From JBDTSW01 sp963807385 (GTDB lineage Bacteria > Actinomycetota > Thermoleophilia > Solirubrobacterales > 70-9): a DNA stretch of 64,000 bases. Location of the stretch: positions 124,001 through 188,000 of the forward strand of contig CAWEBQ010000003.1 of NCBI GenBank assembly GCA_963807385.1. Direction: 5' to 3'. A program made the translations under genes and the position numbers. Positions 52,816-60,399 of this stretch are shown one piece after another; within the stretch, counting starts at the first letter, position 1, and each line of letters starts with the position of its first letter. The notes beneath the pieces are model-generated. The model saw only the letters and a program-made list of their open reading frames with translations. It did not search any database and was not told where the DNA came from.

Positions 52816-53736
52816 CTAGCCGACCAGCCCCGCCTCGCGCGCCTTCCTCATCCGTAGGGCCAGGCTCGCGCTGCCGAGCGTGAAGGCGAGGTCGGAGGCC
52901 GGAAGCCTGTAGCCCGCCTTCGTATGCGGCGCGTAGGTGACGCCCTCGCCGTCGAGCCAACCGGTGTGAACCCGCTGCTCCTGGCCGACCATACGCGGCT
53001 GGAATTCATGCACGGTGAGGCCGGCACGGCGCCCGCCACGCGGCACCGGGCCGCCGGCGACGGCAAGCCCGATGCCGGAGTCATCCGCCTCGACCACGCG
53101 GGCCGGGCGAACGTCCGGCATGTCGTCGGAGCCGTTCCACCCCACCAGCGCGTGCGGCAGGCGCCCGGCCTGCGCTAGAAGCTTCCTCGAGTCCACCCGT
53201 GGGCCGGTCCCGCCGCCGGGCGGCTTCTGCGCCATGGGTGCATCGGGGAGCGGCGATCCGAAGACCTCGGGCTCCCCCTCGGCAGCGGTGTCGGGGTAGG
53301 CGACGATCCGCTCGACCTGGATGGTGATCGCGACCCGCTGCCAGTAGTAGGTGTTGAGCATGCGTCCGGCCAGGCCGCTGCGCCGGGGGCCCAGGAACAG
53401 CTCCCACTCGGGGGTAATCGCCTCGAGCCAGGCGCGATCCGGCGTCGTCGGAAACGAGGCGCGGCCCTGGACCAGCACGTAGCCCGGTCGGTCGGTCAAC
53501 CCGTGCTCGCGCGCGTGGTAGGCGACGGCCACGCCGCTGTTGAGGCGAATCCGGTCGAGTTTCTTCCACAATCCCTGCGAGGTGGAGAGCGTGACCGTCC
53601 CGGCCTCGCGGTCGCGCAGCCCGAGCGGCGCCATCGGGGTGATCACCACGCCCTTGGCGGGGGTGAGATAGGCGAGGCCCGCCGCAAGGTCGGACGCGAG
53701 GATCTCATCGACCCCTTCGGACCAGGCGACGGGCAT
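52816..53736 (-). CDS. Pyridoxamine 5'-phosphate oxidase-like (split-barrel flavin/F420) protein
   Basis: 306 residues. The N-terminal half has the split-barrel pattern LAYLTPAKGVVITPMAPLGLRD, TVTLSTSQGLWKKLDRIRLN and VAVAYHAREHGL, typical of actinobacterial PNPOx-like proteins that use FMN, F420 or haem. The C-terminal ~100 residues (PRVDSRKLLAQAGRLPHALVGW onwards) form a second domain of unknown role. ATG 53736 is chosen because an upstream extension would run into the peroxiredoxin stop. It lies 29 bases downstream of the peroxiredoxin gene, which may link it to redox defence. Confidence 0.78.
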   Translation of the reverse strand: MPVAWSEGVDEILASDLAAGLAYLTPAKGVVITPMAPLGLRDREAGTVTLSTSQGLWKKLDRIRLNSGVAVAYHAREHGLTDRPGYVLVQGRASFPTTPDRAWLEAITPEWELFLGPRRSGLAGRMLNTYYWQRVAITIQVERIVAYPDTAAEGEPEVFGSPLPDAPMAQKPPGGGTGPRVDSRKLLAQAGRLPHALVGWNGSDDMPDVRPARVVEADDSGIGLAVAGGPVPRGGRRAGLTVHEFQPRMVGQEQRVHTGWLDGEGVTYAPHTKAGYRLPASDLAFTLGSASLALRMRKAREAGLVG

Positions 53737-53765
53737 CCGCGACTCGCCGACGGCGCGAGGGCCGG

Positions 53766-54425
53766 CTACTTCGGTTGCGGGACGATCCGGATGTAGGGCC
53801 TGGGCGACTCCCACCCGTCGGGGTAGGTCTCCTTCGCCTCGTCGTCGGAGACCGAGCCCGCGATGATCACGTCATCGCCCGGCTTCCAGTTCACCGGCGT
53901 GGCGACCTTCTTCGCGGCGGTGAGCTGCAGCGAGTCGATCACCCGCAGCACCTCGTCGAAGTTGCGGCCCGTGGTCATCGGGTAGATCAGCACCAGCTTG
54001 ATCTTCTTGTCCGGGCCGATCACGAACACGTTGCGGACCGTCTGGTTGTCGGCCGGCGTGCGCTCGGTCGGATCGCCGCTGGTCTCCGACGGGAGCATCC
54101 CGTAGAGCTTGGCCACGTTGAAGTCGGCGTCGGCGATGATCGGGTAGTTCGGGGCGGTGCCCTGGGTCTCCTCGATGTCCCTGGCCCAGTCCGCGTGGTT
54201 GGAGATCGGATCGACCGAGAGGCCGACGATCTTCACGCCGCGCTCGTCGAATGCCGGCTTGGCGGAGGCCATGTAGCCCAGCTCGGTCGTGCAGACCGGG
54301 GTGAAGTTCCGGGGATGCGAAAACAAGACCGCCCACGAGTCGCCGATCCAGTCGTGAAAGTTGATCGTCCCCTCGGTGGTCTCAGCCTCGAAGTCGGGGG
54401 CGGTGTCGCCGATTGTCAGAGCCAT
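53766..54425 (-). CDS. 1-Cys peroxiredoxin (Prx6-like)
   Basis: 219 residues that reduce hydrogen peroxide and lipid peroxides. The peroxidatic Cys45 lies in HPRNFTPVCTTELG and is the only Cys in the protein, so it is a true 1-Cys enzyme that needs an external thiol or other reductant. The Prx6 C-terminal arm (VNWKPGDDVIIAGSVSDDEA) is present. ATG 54425 has an AAGGAGA site 6 bases upstream. It diverges from the citryl-CoA-lyase-like gene. Confidence 0.95.
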   Translation of the reverse strand: MALTIGDTAPDFEAETTEGTINFHDWIGDSWAVLFSHPRNFTPVCTTELGYMASAKPAFDERGVKIVGLSVDPISNHADWARDIEETQGTAPNYPIIADADFNVAKLYGMLPSETSGDPTERTPADNQTVRNVFVIGPDKKIKLVLIYPMTTGRNFDEVLRVIDSLQLTAAKKVATPVNWKPGDDVIIAGSVSDDEAKETYPDGWESPRPYIRIVPQPK

Positions 54426-54511
54426 TGAAATCTCCTTGGGGGATGCCGAAGAACGGTGTCGACCGAGGCTAGCGACCTGCCTGCCCCGACGGGTTTCTAT
54501 ACCGTCGCCGC

Positions 54512-55291
54512 ATGCCACAGATGGGCAAGGGGGGCGATCCGGTCACCCAGATCAGCCAGGCGTACGCCGACCGCGTTGAGATCCGTGGACGCGATCTCAC
54601 CGGCGACCTGATGGGCCGCCTCAGCTTCACGGAGTACTTCCACCTGCTCCTGACCGGATCGGAGCCGACCGAGGATCAGCGCTTCTTTCTCGACCTGCTG
54701 CTGATCGCGATCGCCGAGCACGGGATGATGCCCTCCAACGTCGCCGCGCGGATGACGCTGGACGCCACCCCGGACTCGCTCCACGGCGCCGTCGCCGCGG
54801 GCATCCTGGGCTGCGGCCCGGTGATCCTGGGCACATCCGAGGCGTGCGCACTGCTGCTCACGGAGGCGCAGCAGAAGGTGGAGACAGGCGCCGATCCCGC
54901 CGCGGCCGCCCGCGAACTCGCGGCGGAGCACCGCGCCGCGGGCAAGCACGTGCCGGGGTTCGGCCACCCGGTCCACAAGCCGGTGGACCCGCGGGCGGAG
55001 CGGATCCTCGAGCTGGCCGATGAGCGGGGCGTCAGCGGTCCCCATTGCGCGCTCTCCCGGGCCTTCCACGAGGCCGTCGCCGAGGCCCGCGGCAAGCCGA
55101 TAACGATGAACATCTCGATGCCGATGGCGGCGGTCATGCTCGATTTGGGCTTTCCGCCGTCGGCCGTGAAGGGCGTCCCGATCCTGGCGCGCACGGGCGG
55201 CCTGATAGCCCACCTCTCCGAGGAGCGGGACAATCCGATCGGGTTCCTGATGGCGGGGATGGCCGAGGACGCCATCACCTACGAGAAGTGA
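54512..55291 (+). CDS. Short citrate synthase family protein (citryl-CoA lyase-like)
   Basis: 259 residues, much shorter than citrate synthase (about 370-430), matching the small citryl-CoA lyase group. A catalytic His is in KHVPGFGHPVHKPVDPRAERI and the C-terminal catalytic Asp region is VPILARTGGLIAHLSEERDN. These enzymes cleave citryl-CoA or similar beta-hydroxyacyl-CoA to acetyl-CoA and an oxo acid. A VOC dioxygenase-like gene with a strong AAGGAGG site follows after 11 bases, so a role in degrading an aromatic- or oxo-acid-derived compound is possible. Confidence 0.85.
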   Translation: MPQMGKGGDPVTQISQAYADRVEIRGRDLTGDLMGRLSFTEYFHLLLTGSEPTEDQRFFLDLLLIAIAEHGMMPSNVAARMTLDATPDSLHGAVAAGILGCGPVILGTSEACALLLTEAQQKVETGADPAAAARELAAEHRAAGKHVPGFGHPVHKPVDPRAERILELADERGVSGPHCALSRAFHEAVAEARGKPITMNISMPMAAVMLDLGFPPSAVKGVPILARTGGLIAHLSEERDNPIGFLMAGMAEDAITYEK

Positions 55292-55302
55292 AGGAGGCCC
55301 GA

Positions 55303-55893
55303 ATGCGCAAGCTCCAGAGCCAGGCCGTCCACCACATCACCCTCACCGGTGCCGACCGGCAGACCTCGATCGACTTCTGGGAGGGCGCGCTCGGGATGCC
55401 GTTCGTCTTCGAGCAGCCGAACCTCGACAACCCCTCCGAGAGCCACCTCTACTTCGATCCGGGCGACGGGCGCCTGATCACGATCTTCACCAACGAGGAC
55501 CGCACCGGCACTCCGGAGCGCACCCCGATGGACCCGGGGTGCGTCCACCACATCGCCTTCGCGGTCTCCCAGGCCACGTTCAACCAGGCGGTCGAGCGCC
55601 TCGACGAGCGCGGCATCGAGCACAGCGGGATCAAGGACCGCGGCTTCATGGACTCGATCTACTTCAAGGATCCGCTCGGCCTGCTGATCGAGCTCGCCTC
55701 CTACCGCTTCGAGCCGCCCGCGGGCCACACCCACGCCGATGTGCTGCTGGAGGGACACCGGCTGCGCGTGAAACGCGGCGACTACAACATCGACCAGGTC
55801 CACCTGGCGGACGCGATCGAGAACCTCACGGCGCGCTCACGCGAGACGCTCTCCGACGACCGCTCCCCGAAGGACCCGTACGCTCGCAACTAG
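55303..55893 (+). CDS. VOC family protein (glyoxalase/ring-cleavage dioxygenase-like)
   Basis: 196 residues with two betaalphabetabetabeta modules. Metal ligands are suggested by AVHHITLTGADRQTSIDFW (His), CVHHIAFAVSQATFNQAV (His) and DPLGLLIELASYRF (Glu), the 2-His-1-Glu set of extradiol dioxygenases. ATG 55303 has AAGGAGG 5-6 bases upstream. A further tail of about 55 residues (LRVKRGDYNIDQVHLADAIENL) is unusual for simple glyoxalases. The substrate is unknown. Its TAG stop forms part of a TAGGCT box for the next gene. Confidence 0.85.
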   Translation: MRKLQSQAVHHITLTGADRQTSIDFWEGALGMPFVFEQPNLDNPSESHLYFDPGDGRLITIFTNEDRTGTPERTPMDPGCVHHIAFAVSQATFNQAVERLDERGIEHSGIKDRGFMDSIYFKDPLGLLIELASYRFEPPAGHTHADVLLEGHRLRVKRGDYNIDQVHLADAIENLTARSRETLSDDRSPKDPYARN

Positions 55894-55896
55894 GCT
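55891..55896 (+). promoter_or_regulatory. TAGGCT box formed by the VOC stop codon
   Basis: TAGGCT ends 7 bases before ATG 55904; its first three bases are the stop codon of the VOC gene. Confidence 0.45.
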
Positions 55897-55903
55897 TTCC
55901 GCG

Positions 55904-56488
55904 ATGGGCAAGGTCCAGTACTACTGCGCTGCGACCCTTGACGGGTACATCGCCGACGCTGACGATGGCATCGGCTGGCTGATGGCCTACCAGGGCAGCT
56001 TCGAGGGAGAGGGCGCCGAGCCCGGACCGATGAGCGACGGCGGCTCCTATGAGCGCTTCTACGACGGAGTCGGGGCGCTGGTAAGCGGCTCAGCCACGTA
56101 CGAGTTCCTGCTCGACCATATCTCCGGGGGCGGCGAGTGGCCGTATCGCGGCAAGCCCTACTGGGTGCTGAGCTCGCGCGAGCTCGGCGAGCCCACCGAC
56201 CAGCAGGCGGACGTCAGGGTTCTCAACGCGACGGCCAAGGTGGTTTACGCGCAGATGGCCGAGGCGGCAGGCGAGCGCAACATGTGGGTGGTCGGCGGGG
56301 GCAGCGTCGCCTCGCAGTTCGCGGAGGCAGGCCTGCTCGACGAGGTGCTCCTCACCGTCGTCCCGGTTGTACTCGGGGCGGGCAAGCCGCTCTTCGCACG
56401 CCCGCTGCCGGGGGCACCGATGCAGCTGACCGGCACCACTGCCTTCGAGACCGGCATGGTCGAGTTGCGCTACGAGATCGGGCGCTAG
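55904..56488 (+). CDS. Dihydrofolate reductase/RibD C-terminal family protein
   Basis: 194 residues of the RibD_C/DHFR fold. The N-terminus YYCAATLDGYIADADDGIGWL, the nucleotide-binding MWVVGGGSVASQFAEAGLLDEVLL and the C-terminal LTVVPVVLGAGKPLF are typical of this oxidoreductase family, often annotated as dihydrofolate reductase family protein; true DHFR activity is unlikely. It follows the VOC gene by 10 bases. Confidence 0.88.
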   Translation: MGKVQYYCAATLDGYIADADDGIGWLMAYQGSFEGEGAEPGPMSDGGSYERFYDGVGALVSGSATYEFLLDHISGGGEWPYRGKPYWVLSSRELGEPTDQQADVRVLNATAKVVYAQMAEAAGERNMWVVGGGSVASQFAEAGLLDEVLLTVVPVVLGAGKPLFARPLPGAPMQLTGTTAFETGMVELRYEIGR

Positions 56489-56512
56489 CGGGGGGCCCTG
56501 CCGCGCGGCGTC

Positions 56513-57004
56513 CTAGAGGAACGGCTTCGCCGTCATGAAGTAGACGGTCAGGAGCACGATGATCCCCGCCACCGACCCGACTCGGCCGAGCCCGTTCGAA
56601 ATCTCCACCGTCTCGTCCGAGAGCGTGACCTCGCCGCCCCGGCTCGCCGCGATGTCCGCCTCCGCGAGCTCCACGAGCCTCTTCGTCCTCGGGTTGAAGT
56701 AGCCGTGGACGAGGCCGAGGAGGACGATCGCCGCAGCGATCCCCCAGGAGACGAAGAAGTCGCCGAACGCCCACCGGTCGTCGGTGAGGTAGAGGCCCGT
56801 GATGATGGCGACGATCACACCCCCGGTCGTGCCGAACCGGTTCCAGCTGACGACCGCCCTCCCCACCGCCGGCAAAGCGCGTGGGTCGCGGCCGGCCATC
56901 GCGAAGAACACCCCATAGGAGTAGGTCGGGCCGAACGCGAGGACGATGGCCATGATGTGGAAGAACACGACGACGTCGTAGAACTCAACCGTGGCGGCGA
57001 TCAT
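56513..57004 (-). CDS. DUF2269 family membrane protein
   Basis: 163 residues with four hydrophobic segments: VVVFFHIMAIVLAFGPTYSYG near the N-terminus, TTGGVIVAIITGLYLT, FVSWGIAAAIVLLGLVHGYF and VGSVAGIIVLLTVYFMTA at the C-terminus. The first segment has a conserved His (FFHI) seen in DUF2269, a family of unknown function sometimes linked to haem or cation proteins. A minus-strand TATCCT box ends 7 bases before ATG 57004. Confidence 0.8.
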   Translation of the reverse strand: MIAATVEFYDVVVFFHIMAIVLAFGPTYSYGVFFAMAGRDPRALPAVGRAVVSWNRFGTTGGVIVAIITGLYLTDDRWAFGDFFVSWGIAAAIVLLGLVHGYFNPRTKRLVELAEADIAASRGGEVTLSDETVEISNGLGRVGSVAGIIVLLTVYFMTAKPFL

Positions 57005-57011
57005 GCGTGCG

Positions 57012-57017
57012 AGGATA
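57012..57017 (-). promoter_or_regulatory. TATCCT box, leaderless DUF2269 gene
   Basis: Minus-strand TATCCT ends 7 bases before ATG 57004; no Shine-Dalgarno sequence lies between. Confidence 0.45.
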
Positions 57018-57070
57018 TACGCGCCGGACGACGCCCGAGCACCGGTCCAGGGCGTCGAGCGACGGGGTGG

Positions 57071-58438
57071 CTAGACGCTCATGAGCTCGGCGGCCGCCTC
57101 CGCGAACGCCTCGGTGTGGCGATCCACGTGGGCCTCCGTGGTGGCCGGTGACATCAGGGCCATCATGTGAAACGGGGTGAGCAGCACGCCCCTGTTCAGC
57201 ATGTAGAGGTGAAGCAGGGCATCGAGCTTCGGGTCCATCGCCGCCGCGGCCTCCGCTCCGGTCCGCGGGGGCACGGGGCTGAACATGTACTCCACCCGGC
57301 AGCCGAGGCGGGTGACCGACCACGGCAACCGGTGCTCGGCGATCGCCTCGGCGACGCCGCTCTCGAAGCGCCCGCCCAGCGCGATCATGTGCTCGAAGGC
57401 CTCGTCCGTGAGCACGTCCGCGAGCGTGGCGCGAGCCGCGGCCAGCGACAAAGCGTTGCCCGCCAGCGTCCCGCCGACCCCGCCCACGTCGGTCGCCGCG
57501 TCGATCGTGTGGGCGAGGATGCGATCGGCGACGTCGTCGGTGAACCCGTAGGCGCCGATCGGAACGCCGCCGCCGATCGGCTTGCCGATCGTCAGAAAGT
57601 CGGGCTCGAGCCCGGCCATCGCGGTGTAGCCGCCGGGGCCGCAGCAGAGCGTGTGGGTCTCGTCGATCACGAGGAGCGCTCCGGCGTCCCGGGTGAGGCG
57701 CCGGAGGTGCTCGTGGTACCCGTCCTCGGCGAGCACGATCCCGATGTTCGTGAGGGCCGGCTCGACGAGGACGCACGCGACGTCGCCGTGGGAGAGCTCC
57801 CGCTCCAGGGCCGCTAGGTCGTTGATCTCGACCACCCGAGTCGTCTCCGCCGGCGGCATCGGTGGGCCGACGCTGCCCTCGCGCGGCAGGACCGCACCGC
57901 CGATCAGGCCCGCCACGGTCTCGTCCACGCTCCCGTGGTAGCAGTGGTTGTGCACGAGGATCTTGGGGCGCCCCGTGATCTCCCGCGCGAGGCGGATGAC
58001 GAAGCGGTTCGCGTCCGTCGCCGACAGCGTGAACTGCCACTCGGGCAACCCGAAGCGTCGCTTCATCTCCTCGCCCACCGCCGCCGCATCCTCCGTCGGC
58101 AGCATCGCGGTGATCCCGCGCCCGGCGCGGCGCCTCACCGCCTCGACGGTGGCCGGAGGCGAGTGACCACTCATCGCGCCCGTATCGCCGAGGCAGAGGT
58201 CCGCGTAGACGTTGCCGTCGACGTCGGTTACCTCGGCGCCGCGTGCAGACTCCAGGAAGACGGGGAACTCGCCCGGCCAGCGCGTCATCCAATTCATCGG
58301 GACGCCGGAGAGCAGCGACGCCGTCGCCCGCTCATGGAGCTTCCTGGACGCATCGTGCTCCGCCGCGAACCGACCGCGCTCACGCTCGAGCAACTCGACG
58401 ATCCTGCCCTGTTCGATCTCGGCGATGTTTGGTTGCAC
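57071..58438 (-). CDS. Class III PLP aminotransferase (glutamate-1-semialdehyde aminomutase-like)
   Basis: 455 residues. PLP Lys is in FLTIGKPIGGGVPIGAYGF and the cofactor Asp in LVIDETHTLCCGPGG; the N-terminal block VDGNVYADLCLGDTGAMSGHSP is that of GSA-aminomutase-like transaminases. It is not the tetrapyrrole enzyme by context; a beta- or gamma-amino acid transaminase is likely. The GTG start at 58438 is 4 bases from a palindromic repeat, and a TAGCCT box inside that repeat ends 10 bases upstream, so the repeat may supply the promoter. Confidence 0.88.
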   Translation of the reverse strand: MQPNIAEIEQGRIVELLERERGRFAAEHDASRKLHERATASLLSGVPMNWMTRWPGEFPVFLESARGAEVTDVDGNVYADLCLGDTGAMSGHSPPATVEAVRRRAGRGITAMLPTEDAAAVGEEMKRRFGLPEWQFTLSATDANRFVIRLAREITGRPKILVHNHCYHGSVDETVAGLIGGAVLPREGSVGPPMPPAETTRVVEINDLAALERELSHGDVACVLVEPALTNIGIVLAEDGYHEHLRRLTRDAGALLVIDETHTLCCGPGGYTAMAGLEPDFLTIGKPIGGGVPIGAYGFTDDVADRILAHTIDAATDVGGVGGTLAGNALSLAAARATLADVLTDEAFEHMIALGGRFESGVAEAIAEHRLPWSVTRLGCRVEYMFSPVPPRTGAEAAAAMDPKLDALLHLYMLNRGVLLTPFHMMALMSPATTEAHVDRHTEAFAEAAAELMSV

Positions 58439-58442
58439 TCGT

Positions 58443-58514
58443 GGGGTCAGGCTAAAGCCTGACCCCGGCCGGGTTTGGTTTCGCTCGCGGGGTCAGGCTG
58501 AAGCCTGACCCCGC
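58443..58514. repeat. Pair of palindromic repeats (REP-like)
   Basis: Two copies of GGGGTCAGGCT-NN-AGCCTGACCCC (58443-58466 and 58489-58512, the second extended by GC/GC), 46 bases apart, each with an 11-base perfect stem and a 2-base loop. They fill most of the 126-base divergent spacer between the aminotransferase and typA genes. Confidence 0.85.
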
Positions 58515-58564
58515 AGGGTCGTCGGAATCGGAATCGGCAGGGCGCCCCTAACCTCGTCTGCCCC

Positions 58565-60391
58565 ATGGCCACCCGCGCGGACCTCAGGAACATCGCGATC
58601 ATCGCCCACGTCGACCACGGCAAGACGACGCTTGTCGACGCGATGCTGTGGCAGTCGGGGGCCTTCCGCAAGGGCCAGGACGTGGCCGAGCGGGTGATGG
58701 ACTCGATGGACCTCGAGCGCGAGAAGGGCATCACCATCCTCGCCAAGAACACGACGGTGCGCCACGGCGAGGTGAAGCTCAACATCGTCGACACGCCCGG
58801 GCACGCCGACTTCGGGGGCGAGGTTGAGAGAAGCCTGACGATGGTGGACGGCGTGCTGTTGCTCGTCGATGCCTCCGAGGGGCCCCTTCCGCAGACACGG
58901 TTCGTCCTGCGCAAGGCTTTGGAGGCACGGCTGCCGGTGATCCTGGTGGTCAACAAGGTGGACCGGCCGGACGCCCGCATCGCCCATGTCGTGGACGACG
59001 TCTACGAGCTGTTCCTCGACCTCGACGCGACCGACGAGCAGGTGGAGTTCCCGATCGTCTATACGAACGCGAAGGCTGGATGGGCATCCATGGAGGAGGG
59101 CGCCGAGGGAACAGACCTCTCCCCCCTTCTCGACCTGATGCTGGACCGGATCCCCGCCCCGGAATACGACCCCGACCATCCGCTCCAGGCGCACGTCACC
59201 AACCTGGACGCCTCCCCCTACGTCGGGCGACTCGCGCTGTGCCGCGTGCGCAACGGGACGATCCGCTCGGGGGCGCCGATTGCCTGGTGTCGCGCCGACG
59301 GCACGGTCGAGCGCGCGACCGTCTCCGAGCTCTACGTGACCGAGGCACTGGATCGCGTGGAGGCCGCGGAGGCGGGTCCGGGCGAGATCATCGCCGTGGC
59401 CGGCCTGCCCGACGTGACCATCGGCGAGACGCTGGCCGACCCGGATGATCCGCGCCCCCTCCCGGTGATCACCGTCGACGAGCCGTCGCTCTCGATCGTG
59501 GTGGGCATCAACACCTCACCCCTCGCCGGCCGTGAGGGGTCGAAGCTGACCGCGCGCCAGGTACGGGACCGCCTCGACCAGGAGCTGATCGGCAACGTCT
59601 CTATCCGCGTCGCCGACACCGAAAGGCCCGACGCCTGGGAGGTCCACGGCCGGGGGGAGCTGCAGCTCGTGGTCCTGCTAGAGATGATGCGCCGCGAGGG
59701 CTTCGAGCTCACCGCGGGGCAGCCGCAGGTGATCACCCGGGAGATCGACGGCACAACGCATGAGCCCGTCGAACGGATGGCGATCGACGCCCCGGAGGAG
59801 TACGTAGGCGTGATCACCCAGATGCTCGCCCTGCGCAAGGGCCGGATGGAGCAGATGGTCAATCACTCGACGGGGTGGGTCCGCCTCGAATACCTGGTGC
59901 CCGCCCGAAGCCTGATCGGCTTTCGCACCGAGTTCCTCACCGAGACGCGTGGCACGGGCCTGGTGCACCACGTGTTTGACCGCTGGGAGCCGTGGGCCGG
60001 CGAGCTTCGGACCCGCCCCACGGGATCGCTGGTGGCCGACCGCAGCGGCGAGAGCGCAAGCTTCGCCCTGTTCGGTCTCCAGGAGCGAGGCACGCTCTTC
60101 ATCGGGCCGGGCGAGAACGTCTACGAGGGGATGATCGTCGGCGAGAACTCACGTGCCGAGGACCTCGACGTGAACGCGGTCAAGCAAAAGCAGCAGACCA
60201 ACGTGCGCGCCGCCAGCGCCGACATCCTGGTGCGCCTGGTCCCGCCGCGGCCGCTCGCGCTGGACCAGGCACTCGAGTTTCTGCGCTCAGACGAGGCGGT
60301 GGAGGTCACCCCCGAGAGCGTCAGGTTGCGCAAGGCGGTGCTGGAGAAGACCGAGCGCCGACGGGCCGCCCGCGGCCAGAGCCGGCCGTAG
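58565..60391 (+). CDS. typA: Translational GTPase TypA/BipA
   Basis: 608 residues. GTPase motifs: G1 AHVDHGKTTL (about 14-23), switch I EREKGITILAKNT, G3 DTPGHADFGGEVERSL, G4 NKVDRP. The C-terminal domains carry the BipA pattern GRGELQLVVLLEMMRREGFEL and AVKQKQQTNVRAASADILVRL. BipA binds ribosomes and aids 50S assembly and growth under stress or cold. TAACCT at 58549-58554 ends 10 bases before ATG 58565. It converges on the glycerophosphodiesterase gene with 8 bases between the stops. Confidence 0.97.
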   Translation: MATRADLRNIAIIAHVDHGKTTLVDAMLWQSGAFRKGQDVAERVMDSMDLEREKGITILAKNTTVRHGEVKLNIVDTPGHADFGGEVERSLTMVDGVLLLVDASEGPLPQTRFVLRKALEARLPVILVVNKVDRPDARIAHVVDDVYELFLDLDATDEQVEFPIVYTNAKAGWASMEEGAEGTDLSPLLDLMLDRIPAPEYDPDHPLQAHVTNLDASPYVGRLALCRVRNGTIRSGAPIAWCRADGTVERATVSELYVTEALDRVEAAEAGPGEIIAVAGLPDVTIGETLADPDDPRPLPVITVDEPSLSIVVGINTSPLAGREGSKLTARQVRDRLDQELIGNVSIRVADTERPDAWEVHGRGELQLVVLLEMMRREGFELTAGQPQVITREIDGTTHEPVERMAIDAPEEYVGVITQMLALRKGRMEQMVNHSTGWVRLEYLVPARSLIGFRTEFLTETRGTGLVHHVFDRWEPWAGELRTRPTGSLVADRSGESASFALFGLQERGTLFIGPGENVYEGMIVGENSRAEDLDVNAVKQKQQTNVRAASADILVRLVPPRPLALDQALEFLRSDEAVEVTPESVRLRKAVLEKTERRRAARGQSRP

Positions 60392-60399
60392 CGGGCAGA

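Noticed and set aside
58443..58514. The two palindromes as a CRISPR array or rho-independent terminators.
   Set aside because: Only two copies with perfect hairpins, a 22-base gap that is not spacer-like, and they lie between divergent starts, not at gene ends.
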